NCBI GenBank assembly: GCA_016802295.1
Contig: JAESIW010000203.1
Coordinates: 248,001-312,000, forward strand
DNA: 64,000 nt
Reading direction: 5' to 3'
Origin: Brachionus rotundiformis
Lineage: Eukaryota; Rotifera; Eurotatoria; Ploima; Brachionidae
Each line of letters opens with the position of its first letter. The first letter of the stretch is position 1. Positions 14,523 to 27,200 of this stretch are shown here, piece after piece. Made by a program: the position numbers and the translations under genes. The notes under the pieces were generated by a model. That model did no database searches. It was not told the DNA's origin and was given only the letters and a program-made list of their open reading frames with translations.

Positions 14523-15960
14523 TTACAACTCAGATCGCTTCTTTGCTTTGAAGCCCCAAAACTCGGTGGACTTATTTTCGCTGTCTCTTTGTCTTTTGAC
14601 AAAAGCGCTAAAACTGGACACACAATTCACAATTGTATGGTCAGCTTTGCCCAATATGCACAAATCAACATGTGGATTATTTTCGGAATATTTTATAAAC
14701 TTGATATTTTTGAATTTTTTGGAAAGTTTGACCAACATGTCCTCGGCATCTGTGGCAATGTAAACATAATGGGCGTCATATTTTTTCAATGCCTTGCTCA
14801 GCTTGGAAAAAAATTGCATAAACAAAACATACTTTGTAAAATCCCAAAGTTTACTTGTTTAAAGATGGTCTTTTCAGAAGGATAGCACAGCTCTTCGGTC
14901 ATCTCACCATTTTCTTGTGAGTATCCCAAACATTGTGGTGAAGCAAAGAAATTTGTCTTGGAAGATTTGACATGCTCGCAGGCACGTTTCTATAATTAAA
15001 TACTTAATAAAGAGTCTAAATTAATTAATAATTATTAATTACAAAATCTATTCCATTTCTCAGATGAATGCCAATAAATTTTTCCATAGGGTCATTTTTG
15101 AAATTTCTAATAAATTCTTTAGCTTTTGAGTCTATATTGTCCGACCACTTGACATATTTTTGGAGAGGAACATTTGACTCAATAACTGGAAAAGCGCCTG
15201 GTGCACCAGTAAAAGCAAGAACTGGATATTTTTGAGCAGGAAATCTGCTGGTCCATTCCAATCGGTGCTTCTCAAAACTTGGATCAAAGCTGAGTGGACC
15301 ATAAAATTCACTAGTGTCAAAATCAATTTGAAAATTGTCCCAGTAGGGACCGAATGGGTTGCCATCTTTGGCAGCACAATCGTTCGAGCTTCCTCTGGCC
15401 ATGTAGCAAAAAACTTGGAAAATTAATCAAATCAAATGGTTAGATTTAAAAAGGGATCAAGTACCAGTTCGATTTCCTTTTGGCCACACTTTTGGTGCTA
15501 TGTCTCTCATAAAATCATCCATTAAAATTACCTTGGTATATTCAGCTAATGGGTCTACTTTGAAGTAATTTTGAAATGGTATTTGCAGCTAGTATTGGCA
15601 ACTATTTTAGACAAAAGCAATTAACCAAATTTAAAAGTTTACTGATGAAGAAAATCTTTCTGGATACTCGACCAGATGAGGCAGAACTAAAGTCCGACCA
15701 ATTCCTTTTGCGAACGCCAAAGCTCCCAGAAATTGGTCCATCTAATTCAACATTTAGACAAAATAGATAAAAAATTTTTTTATTTACTTGATTACCAAAA
15801 CGACCTAGTAAATAAATTAATTAGTTTTTAATGAATTAATTTTAAAAAGTTAAATACCCATGCATGGGCAAAAGACAATGTAGCCTTGAGGGTCGATCTG
15901 GTTTTCACTTGCATTTGAAACCGATGCCAAAATGGCTAAAGATAGTGCCAAAATTTTCAT
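14523..15960 (-). CDS. POFUT1: GDP-fucose protein O-fucosyltransferase 1
   Basis: Seven exons on the minus strand, 5' to 3': 15858-15960, 15788-15804, 15643-15741, 15465-15588, 15043-15413, 14855-14989, 14523-14831. They give 385 aa, close to the 388 aa of human POFUT1. The enzyme transfers fucose from GDP-fucose to Ser/Thr in EGF repeats, notably of Notch, in the endoplasmic reticulum. Visible features are a signal peptide (MKILALSLAILAS), the CPCMGRFGNQ block at about 31-40, and DGNPFGPYWDNF. The GDP-fucose-binding HLRNG has His231 and Arg233. A C-terminal block reads ILGKADHTIVNCVSSFSAF. The last four residues, RSEL, resemble a KDEL-type ER retrieval signal. Two oddities: exon 2 is only 17 nt, and the last intron (14832-14854) would be only 23 nt. 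Without that intron the frame is lost. Confidence 0.95.
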
Positions 15961-16804
15961 CTTTTAAATAAAGTTTATTCAAACTGGACTTTTTTGGATT
16001 TTTAGATTCAAACCAACAATCAATGTCAAGTATTCTAAATTAACATAAAAATTTTAAGGTAATATTTGTCTTAGACTTTCTCAAACAATGTACAAAATAA
16101 ATGTCCTAGAAAAATAATATTATTATATTTTTATTAATTTAATATTAGTGAGAGAAATTTTTCATTTATTAAAAATTAGAACTATTTAATAAATCGAATA
16201 TTAAATTCATTCTTTAAATAATTTTTATTTTTAGTAAATAATTAACTTCAAAATAAATAATTTTTTTCTTGGAGCTTTTATTTATTAAAATAAAAAATTA
16301 ACCAGACTAAATTAAATCAATAAATTTGTGTTTGGTTCTCTCCTTTCTAATTAGATTTACCCGTGATAATAATGAATGTCCATATTAATTATTGGCATAT
16401 TTTTATAAATTAAAAGAAGTATTTAATTATTTTAATTTGGAAATAATTTGTAAACAGCGCCTCAATCCAATAAATATATCAATTTATTTGGCAACTCTTG
16501 TGGAATAAGGTATGTTTTCACTGCACCAACATATCTGATTGTTTTCTTTAATTATCTTATTTAATTTTAGTAAATTATTCCTGAAAAAGATTATGTTATT
16601 TAACAATTAAACAGCTCAGATTATAAATTTTCTAAATTGGGCTAGATTAAAAAGCAATTTAGATTATAAAAATATTCTTTAATTACTTTTATTATTAACT
16701 CAATATAAAGAACTTAAATTTTATTTATTATCTTTAAAAGAAAATCAATAATTGAATTAGTTGAAAATTGGTTGTTATAAGATTTGAAATAAGATTAATT
16801 ATTT
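15961..16804. other. AT-rich spacer upstream of POFUT1
   Basis: 5' flank of POFUT1, divergent from the dynein gene further right. AT-rich, without a clear TATA box or open frame. I see nothing specific in it. Confidence 0.5.
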
Positions 16805-17140
16805 GGTTGTCACCCTCCTCTTTTCGCAACCGGGCTTGGGACCGGCTTTGGCAGAGTTATGACGGCCAACCTTTCCCTAAGAAGCCAGTGGGACGTTCAT
16901 CATAAACAGCGCCACTCATCCGAGCACAAGGCTGCGAACTCGACAACTATTTAGACTAGCTTGGAACCACAAACCAAGCGACTTAAAAGTCTTAACTTAA
17001 GGCTTCCAAAGTTACGTACTGTCTGCAGAGGGTCAGCTGTACAGCAGATTCTCGCTCCTTTCGGATTCTATACTGGGAGATGGTCGAAGCCAGCGGCGCC
17101 CTCATACGACAAGACTTGGACAAAGACCCGTAGGCCTTTA
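16805..17140 (+). mobile_element. relic of a non-LTR (RTE-like) retrotransposon, 5' end
   Basis: About 330 bp of markedly GC-richer sequence with sharp edges inside AT-rich DNA. An open stretch at 16961-17146 starts MEPQTKRLK and later has RTVCRGSAVQQI. Both resemble the N-terminal border of the apurinic endonuclease domain in RTE-type non-LTR elements, where a PQTKRL motif is followed by an NVRT-like strand. Here the pieces are separated and out of register, so the copy is decayed. The segment before it contains CCGGGCTTGGGACCGG (16829-16844), which I associate with the 5' regions of such elements. No reverse transcriptase is present. Family assignment rests on remembered motifs and needs a repeat-library search. 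Confidence 0.45.
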
Positions 17141-18279
17141 ATTTAAGAATTTGTCCAGTTAAATTGTCAAAAATTACCAACAGATCATTAAATTTTTTTT
17201 TACAAAAATTAAAAGTCTTTTTATTCTTTTAATAAAAATAATTTACAAAGTGAACATATTGACTATTTTTACTTAAAAAAAAACATTATGTCTGCAATTT
17301 GGTTTGACTGTCGAACCAAAGCTACTAAAATTTAAAAAATTGTATTCATATCCTTCTGATTTAATTAATTTATTTTAATTTTAGTTAAAATATTCAAAAA
17401 TTAAAATGAATGCAAGGTTCGAACGCTTTTTGTTATCTTATTAAAACTATAATCTTTGACCAAAGGAACCAAAATAAAAAGGGAGGTCTAAGTTCCATTC
17501 CAAACTGCCTGGGAGTCTCTCCCAAATTATATTTATAAATAAAATAAAAAAAAAAACAAATTTATTCCACGCTACTCTATTAATACTTTTTCCTTTTTTA
17601 CCAATGGCAATGTTGAATGAAATCCAATACAAAAATTTATCTATTTTTATTTGTTTATTAATTTTAAAATAACATAAATCTAAAATTTTCAAATCTTTAC
17701 TTTTAGATAAAAAATAAAAATATATTCACACTTTTTAAAAAATACATATTGATTATACTAATGAGAGGTGTCTTTTTTAAATATTTGATACAAAGACAAA
17801 GTAATACGATTCATAAACTGCTCGTTTTGGTCTTATGATAGGAGGTATTTTCAATAAGTGAACAAAGTAACTAATAGAAAGTTTTTGAAAGTGTTGCCAA
17901 GCGACCATTTATAGAAAAGAAAACTAATTTGTGTCTAGTTTATACTCTCGGCTTTAGCTTATTTCTAATAAGTGCTTATATAATTAGAATTAAATGGAAA
18001 TTAGAGAATTTTACCCTTAGCAACCGATAGAAACAGAAATTTATTCATTGGTACAAAATAAGAAAAAAACTTTAGATATATATTTTTTTTATACTTGTGT
18101 TTCGTTAACAACTTGGTAATATTAAAAATATTTCTATCTAGAAATAAACAAAAAGATTATTAAATAACTAACTATTATTTATTTTTAAAATAAAAATTTG
18201 TTTCAGATAAAAAAGCTTAATTCCTATTAAAAAAAAAGACTATTCATTAAAAATAGTTGATTACTGAAAAGCCAAACAA
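17141..18279. other. AT-rich spacer upstream of the dynein gene
   Basis: 5' flank of the dynein heavy chain gene. A slightly GC-richer patch at about 17450-17530 sits in an 81-codon minus-strand frame with no recognisable homology; it could be repeat debris. No promoter element stands out. Confidence 0.5.
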
Positions 18280-21200
18280 ATGGCAGAAGATTTGGACATA
18301 CTCGACTCGAGAGTCGAGTTCATGGCAGTTTATCTGCTGAAAACTCTTAAATTAAAATCGGACAAATGGACAAAAATGTATGCTATTGAAGATAATAAAG
18401 TGTTAATTCAAGAATTTTTGGACAAAAATGAGCAATCACTTCTTGTTTACATCCTAAATTCATCTGGGACATTGGTTGTTCAATACAATTATCCAAACCA
18501 GCTTAAGAATAAAGCATGCTATTTTGCCAAAAGGAATCCCAGAGATCCTGTATCGAAAGACTTGAGCATCAAAGAGAGTCTCATTTACGGAGACTTGTCC
18601 TATTCTCCGCTGGATCAGCTATCTGTCATTTTGGACGAAGTACACTTTAAAAATTTTAATAACTTTGGAAAATTTTTTAATAAAAATTCAAAAAGCTATT
18701 GGTGCCAATTTTCAGCAATGTTCAAAACCAAAGTGACTGGCCAAAAGTTATTTCAAGCGACTTGATCAGACACATAAACAATTTGAAAAACAAAACTCAT
18801 GTCATATCTGGCCAAATGAAAGGCAAAACACAATTACCAATACCAGCTGGAGCAGAAAAAGTATCCGATGAAGATTTACAAATGGCCGAAAAGTGAGTCA
18901 ATGCTAAAAATGATTAATTTATTTTAATTATTTTCTGTACAAACAGAGGTGAAGCAGTGGACCAAACTCTTATCCATTCGATTGAATCAGTTGTTATTGA
19001 CTGGAGTCACCAAATTCAAGAGGTCTTGAAAAAAGACTCGTCCCAGCCCTTGCTGGAAGGCCTAAATCCGGGTCCATTGACTGAAATCGAGTTCTGGAAG
19101 GCAAAAACCATCAATTTGGAGAACATTTTTAACCAATTAAGGGACCCTAAGACAAAAAAAATGGCTCAATTGCTCGAAAAGACCCAAAGCAGCTACTTTC
19201 CAGCATTCAAGGATTTATTTAAGGAGACTCTTTCGGCTTTGGAAGAATCCAATGACATTGATTCTCATCTGAAACCTCTGGCTGGTCACTTCGAGTCTCT
19301 TGAAACTACCGAATTCGATGAGTCAGCCTCTTTGTTCGACCCCATGTTTCATACAATTTGTCTTCTATGGGCTCATTCAAAATACTACTGCAGACCAGCT
19401 AGGATAATTGTACTTTTACAAGAGCTTAACAATGTTATAATAAGAAGAGCCAGTGAGTACTTGGAACCGATTGATTTGTTCAAAGGTGAACCAGAAGAAT
19501 CTATTCAGAAGATAAAGACTACTTTTAACACTTTGGAAGCTTATAAAAATTCATACGAAACACACAAGGCCAAAATTAAGGAGTACTTTAAAAATGGAAA
19601 TCAGCCACGTGAGTGGGAGTTTACACCAAAACTGGTCTTTGCCAGATGGGACAAATTTATGGAAAAAATGGAAATGATTAGAAATTTGTTCAAAACTGCG
19701 ATTGATTTGCTTAGATTGGAAAAAGTTGAAATTGGTGGAGTTAAGGGCAAAGCTTTGAGTTCCAAGGTGGTAAAAATATTTGAGGAATTCAAAGAAGAAT
19801 TTGAGAAATTTTCGAACAAAAAATATGACCCTTTAGACCCTAAATGCGATGTAATAAAATAATTTTTATCTTAAATGATTTATTTGATTAATTATTTAAA
19901 AATTCTTAATTAGGAATTCGACACAGATTACAAAGAATTTAACAAATTTGTTCTGGACTTGGACCGTCGCTTGTCGGCAATCATCTCCCAAGCGTTCGAC
20001 GACTGCAACAGTCTGAACAGTATCTTCAAGTTGATTATTATTCTTGGTAGCTTGTTGGAAAGGCCTTCTATAAAGAATGACTTTGAGCCACGCTTTGGAC
20101 AAATACTCCAAATGTTGGAAAATGAAATTGATGACACAAAAAAAATCTACGATGTACAAAAAAGATTAAAAGATACCAAGAACGAGATAGATGTGCACCG
20201 CAATTTGCCAGAAGTATCTGGCGCCATGAAATGGTGTCACGAACTTAGGGAAAGAGTCACCAAGCCAATGGACCAGTTTAAACGACTAATTGAGCATCCG
20301 ATCACTCAATCGGAACAAATGGAAAGAGTTAACAAAAAATATGAAGAAATTCTTGAATTGTTGGACACATTTGCCATTGAGATCTATAAAGACTGGTGTT
20401 TGCATGTTGGAACTTTGTCAAATAATAATTTGGAAAAGAATTTGATTAATCGTGATGCTGAATCTAAGAACATTGACACCAATTTTGATCCACAAGTAAA
20501 AATTTATATCTATAAATCATTTATTACTAAATTAATTAATTATCCACATTCTTTTGAGCACTTTTTGGTAGATTTTTTTGGAAAAATCGCCCAATAGTAC
20601 CAATCTGTCTACTTGTTGCGCTTAATCTGACCTTATTGGCTAGGCTGGCCTAGTCTTTTCCTTATGATTTTTGAATTTAAACTTATATAAGATAAAAATT
20701 GTAAAAAAAATTTTATTAAGTTAATTGCTGTGCTCAAAGAAGTTAAGTATTTGGGCAACTTGAAAACAGATAACATACCACAAGAGGCGACGAACATTTA
20801 CAACCAGAACGATGAGTACAGAAAATACATCACAGCTCTTGATTACACAGTTGACTCATACAACAAGATACTAAAGACCGCATCGGCCGAGGAAAAGCCC
20901 CTCATACAAAGCGAGTTGGACAAGATTGACCAGGAATTGGAAAAGGGTGAAAAAACACTAAAATGGAACTCGCCAAACATAGACGGCTACATAGTAGAGA
21001 TCAGAAGCCAAGTGAGCGACTTGGAGACAAGACTACAAAAAAGCAAGCTTAATCTGGAAAAGATCCACTCTCTGATGAGCACTTGGATCGACTCTCCGCT
21101 ATTCAAACGCTTCGAAGCCAAATCAACTCTCTTGCAATTGGATGACCGTCAAGCCAGACTGGACAACAGATACAAAGAGATAAAAGAAACTGGTCTAAAG

Positions 21201-24200
21201 ATACATGAACTAGTCAAAGAAAACAAAACACTGCTCAAAGTAGAAAACGAGGATACGGACATTTGGAAAGCGTATACGGAATATGTGGACAAAATTGTTC
21301 TGGAAGAATTTCACAAAATTGTGCAATGCTCTCTCAACTACTTCCTCAAGGAGACAGACTATGTCAAGTCAAGCCCGGACCCGTTGTTCGAGGCGCAGCT
21401 AAAGCTTACCACCGAAATGGTGTTTGTTCCATCAATGAACTTCAGCGACACGGACGGATTTTACGAATTGATCGAGAGCCTGGTTGGCAACATTTACAAA
21501 CAAGGCTCGTTGATATCACGCATAGCTGTTCACCTGGACCAGGAACACTATCAGGCAGACCTGGAGGCCAAGACAGATCTAAATGACATGAGACAAGACC
21601 TAATGGAACGAGTCAATTCCATTCTTACCAAAGCCAACGAATACAAAGACTCGTTCAGCAAGTACGCCTATTTGTGGGTCGATGACCGCAAGGAGTTTAT
21701 GAGACAATTTTTGTTGTACAACCATGTGCTGACACCGGAAGAAATTGAAGCAAATGCTGAAACTGGCGTGCCAGAATCGCCACCAACACTAGAACAGTTC
21801 AAAGAGCAGGTGGATCAGTACGAGAGGACTTTTGAAGACGTGAGCCGGTTTGAGGACATTAGACTCATTGACAAATGGTTCAGAGTGGACAGCAAGCCAT
21901 TCAAGACATCTCTGTTGAACACAATTAAAAAATGGTCATTTATGTTCAAGCAGCATTTAATGGAGGACGTTACCAATAGCTTGAAAGAATTGGACGAATT
22001 TATCAAAGAAAAGGATAAACATTTGGGCAAAGAAGTGCAAGAGGGTGATTATGACAATCTGGTGTCCATGATGGGCCATTTGGGCGCAGTGCGCGAAAAA
22101 ACTCCTGTATATGATACCATGTTTGATCCAATAAAGAAAAAGATAGAACTATTGAAAACATATGGCCAAGAGGTGCCTGACGATGTGTACGACAAACTTC
22201 AACATTTGCCAGAAAAGTGGACAAACACAAAAAAAATAGCCATGCAGGCTAAACAACAAGTGGCTCCATTGCAAACAAACGAAGTAGCCAATATACGCCG
22301 AAAGACGGCTAGTTTTGATGTAGAACAGTACAATTTCCGTGAAGCGTTCCGTCAAGAGGCGCCTTTCAAATACGACAACACAGAGCCTTACTCCAGTTTG
22401 GACAAATGTCACCTCAAAGTGTTGAATATGGAGACCGAAATGGCCAAGTTGGACAAGTCGGCCCAATTGTTCGAAGTACAAGTGCCAGACTTTAAACAGA
22501 TAAAACAGTGCAGAAAAGATGTCAAATTGCTGAAAAGCTTATGGGACTATGTGTTCATTGTGCGCAGTACATTTGATGATTGGCGCAAGACAAAATGGAG
22601 AGAGATAAATGCTGACTCGATGGACGCTGAGTGCAAAAAGTTTGCCAAAGAAATACGTGGTCTAGACAAAGAAATGAGAGCATGGGACGCTTATGGTGGT
22701 GTGGAGAGTGATGTTAAAAATTTGATGACTTCTCTTAGGGCGGTCACCGAGCTGCAAAATCCTGCTATTAGAGAAAGACATTGGCAAGAGCTTATGCAGG
22801 CAACCGGTGTTCGCTTTACCATGGATGATAGCACCACTTTTTCTGATTTGTTGGCTCTAAATCTTCACAAATTTGAAGATGAAGTTAAAAATATTGTCGA
22901 CAAAGCAGTGAAAGAAAGTGCTATGGAAAAAGTGCTCAAGGAATTGGATAATACTTGGACCACAATGGCATTTGACACAGACCCTCATGGTCGCACAGGC
23001 ACCGTCCTTTTGCAACCTTCGGACGAGCTTATCGAGACCCTAGAGGACAACCAGGTCCAATTACAGAACATGCTCACCTCAAAATACATAGCTCACTTTT
23101 TGACCGAGGTTACCAGTTGGCAAAAAAAACTCTCACAAGCTGACCAAGTTATTTCCATTTTGTTAGAGGTTCAGCGAACTTGGTCACATTTGGAATCTAT
23201 TTTTATCGGCTCTGAGGACATTAGAAATCAGTTGCCAGAAGATTCAAAGCGCTTTGATGGCATAGATAAAGACTTTAAGCAAATATGTGAAGAAAACCAA
23301 AAGGACTTGAAAGTGGTTGTTTGCACCAATCGAGATGGTTTGTATGAAAGACTGGAAAATATACAGTCAAGGCTAGCATTGTGCGAGAAAGCATTGGCTG
23401 AGTATTTGGAAACAAAGAGACTAGCTTTTCCCAGATTTTACTTTGTGTCCAGTGCTGACTTGTTAGACATATTGTCGAATGGCAACGAGCCCGAAAAAGT
23501 GATGAAACACTTGACCAAATTGTTTGACTCAATTGCCAAACTAAAACTAGACAAGTCAAAGGCAAAGACCGCTCTTGCCATGTTCGCTAAAGACGGCGAG
23601 ATGGTCGACTTTCCCTCATCATGTGATCTCAGTGGTCAAGTGGAAGTTTGGCTCAATCGACTGCTTGACAAGCAGTGTGAAACTGTGCTTTATTGGTTGA
23701 CCGAAGCTGTTCAAGCATATGAAGAAAAGCCGCGTGAGCAATGGATTTTGGACTTTCCTGCTCAGATATCTTTGACTGGCTCGCAAATTTGGTGGACCAC
23801 AGAGATCAACATGGCCTTTGCCAAATTAGAAGAAGGCTTCGAAAATTCTCTCAAAGACTACTACAAAAAACAAGTGGCTCAATTAAATTCGCTGATTACA
23901 CTCTTATTGGGAGACTTGTCCAAAAATGACAGACAAAAAATTATGACCATATGTACAATTGATGTGCATGCCAGAGATGTGGTCATGAAAATGGTGGCCA
24001 ATAAGATAGAAAATGCAGGTGAATTCTTGTGGCAGTGTCAATTGAGACACAGATGGGATGAGGAGAAAAAAGACTGCTTTGCCAATATTTGTGATGCTCA
24101 ATTCAAGTATGCTCACGAATACCTGGGCAATCAGCCACGTTTGGTAATCACACCATTGACAGATAGATGCTATATTACTTTAACGCAATCGTTAAATTTG

Positions 24201-27200
24201 ATTATGGGTGGTGCCCCAGCTGGTCCGGCAGGTACTGGTAAAACAGAAACTACCAAAGATTTGGGCAGATCACTTGGTTTTATGGTCTACGTGTTCAATT
24301 GTTCAGAACAAATGGACTACAAGTCATGTGGTAACATTTACAAGGGTTTATCGCAGACTGGCGCTTGGGGATGCTTTGATGAGTTTAATAGGATTTCTGT
24401 TGAAGTTTTGTCAGTGGTTGCGGTACAAGTTAAAACTATCCAAGACGCCATTAGAGACAAGAAAAAAAGATTTATATTTATGGGTGAAGATATTAAACTG
24501 AATCCAACTGTGGGCATTTTTATAACCATGAATCCGGGCTACGCCGGTAGAACCGAATTGCCTGAAAATCTCAAAGCCTTGTTTAGACCATGTGCCATGG
24601 TGGTGCCTGATTTTGATTTGATCAGTGAGATTATGTTGGTAGCCGAGGGCTTCACCGAAGCGCGTCTCTTAGCCAGAAAATTTATTACACTATATACACT
24701 ATGTAGAGAATTGCTGTCCAAACAGGACCATTATGATTGGGGTCTGAGAGCCATCAAATCTGTGCTTGTAGTAGCTGGTTCGCTCCGTAGAGGCGACCGC
24801 GACCGACCCGAAGATCAGGTCTTAATCAGAGCATTGAGAGATTTCAATACACCAAAGATTGTCACTGACGATTTGCCTGTTTTTATGGGTCTAATTGGCG
24901 ATCTATTCCCTGCTTTGGATGTGCCACGAAAACGAGATCTTGAATTCGAAAAGCAAATTAAACAAGCCACTATTGACATGAAATTACAGCCCGAGGACGG
25001 CTTCATTCTAAAAGTAGTCCAATTGCAGGAATTGTTTGAAGTAAGACACTCGGTGTTCATTGTTGGAAATGCCGGCACAGGTAAAAGTCAAATTTGGAAA
25101 GCTTTAAATCGAACATACCAGAATCAGAAGAAAAAACCAGTAGCTGTTGACCTAAATCCCAAGGCAGTCACCAACGATGAGCTATTCGGAATCATAAATC
25201 CGACCACTAGAGAATGGAAAGATGGTCTTTTCTCAGTGATTATGAGAGATTTGGCCAACATGACCAGTGATGGTCCTAAATGGATAGTTCTCGATGGAGA
25301 CATAGATCCTATGTGGATTGAATCACTCAATACAGTAATGGATGACAACAAAGTACTAACTTTGGCAAGTAATGAGAGAATACCATTGACACCAAGCATG
25401 AGATTGTTGTTCGAAATCAGTCACTTGAGGACAGCAACACCTGCCACTGTGAGCCGTGCTGGTATTTTGTACATAAATCCCGGAGACTTGGGTTGGAATC
25501 CACAAGCAGCTAGTTGGATAGATACCAGAGAGGTTCAGAGTGAAAAAGCAAACTTGACCATTTTGTTTGATAAATATGTGCCACAATGCATGGATGCCAT
25601 CAGGAACAGATTTAAAAAAATAACTCCCATTGTGGAAAATGCCCATGTGCACATGCTGTGCAATTTGTTGGAGTGTTTGTTGACCCCGCAAAATACACCA
25701 AACGATTGTCCAAAGGACTTGTATGAGCTGTATTTTGTATTTGCCTGTGTATGGGCCTTTGGTAGTGCTCTTTTCCAAGATCAAATTACAGATCATAGAG
25801 TCGAATTTTCCAAATGGTGGGTCACTGAATTTAAGACTGTTAAATTTCCAACTCAAGGTAATTTTTTTGATACTTAGACAGTGTTCAGTGCTGACCATAA
25901 TGAACTTTTTTATCTAGCTTATAAATATAATTTTATAAGATGGTAAAAAAATAATTAATATTAAAAATTGTTATCTAAAATAATTTATTTAAATTAATTA
26001 AGAAAAATAATTAAAATTCACAAAATCAAAATTTATTTTTTAATTAATTAAGGAACAATATTCGATTATTATATTGATAATGAGACAAAAAAATTCGAGC
26101 CTTGGACAAAATTGGTTTCAAAATTTAACCTTGATCCTGAGCTACCACTACAATCAGTTTTGGTAAACACATCTGAAACAACCCGTATCCGATACTTTAT
26201 TGATCTATTGCTGGAAAAAGGCCGACCAATAATGTTGGTCGGCGCCGCTGGTACAGGCAAAACAGTCCTCATAAATGACAAATTAAACTCGCTATCCGAT
26301 GATTGGGTTGTCCTAAATGTACCATTTAACTTCTATACCACTTCAGAAATGTTGCAAGGAGTCCTAGAAAAACCACTTGAGAAAAAAGCTGGACGTAACT
26401 ACGGTCCACCTGGTGCCAAGCGTTTAGTCTACTTCATCGATGACATGAACATGCCAGAAGTAGACGCTTACGGCACAGTACAACCACACACACTACTAAG
26501 ACAACATTTAGACTACAAACATTGGTACGACAGACAAAAATTATCTCTCAAAGAGATAAACAATTGTCAGTATGTGTCATGCATGAACCCGACTGCCGGA
26601 AGTTTCACCATAGATCCACGACTACAGCGCCACTTTTCCGTCTTTGCCGTATCGTTTCCAGGCAATGAAGCCCTTCAAACCATCTACAACAGTATTTTAT
26701 TCCAATACTTGTCCAGTGGCTTTCCCCAACAAGTATCCAAATATTCCCTTAATTTGGTAAATGCAGCCTTGGCTCTTCACCAACGAGTCACCTCTTCCTT
26801 CTTGCCAACTGCAATTAAGTTCCACTACATATTCAATCTAAGAGACTTGTCGAACATATTCCAGTGTATTCTATTTGCCAAGCCGGACGTGATCAAGAAT
26901 TCTAATGAACTGGTGAGGCTTTTCCTGCACGAATCCGAAAGGGTCTACTGCGACAAGCTGGTTGATAAAGAAGACATACAACTATTTGGCAAAATACAAC
27001 GCGACATAATCAAAAAAACACTCGAGGATATAAATGAAGAAGAGTGCTTTAAACAGCCCAACATCTACTGCCACTTTGCGCAAGGAGTCGGTGATCCAAA
27101 GTACGCGCCAATCGAAGGCTGGCAATCGCTGAACAAGCTTCTCACAGACGCCTTGGACAACTACAACGAGCTAAACGCGGCTATGAATTTGGTGCTGTTT

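Noticed and set aside
17400..17430. B-box-like GGTTCGAACG as part of a tRNA gene
   Set aside because: No A box or cloverleaf can be formed upstream.
17447..17692. 81-codon open frame on the minus strand
   Set aside because: Only the last part is GC-richer; no family recognised and the rest is AT-rich background. Possibly repeat debris.
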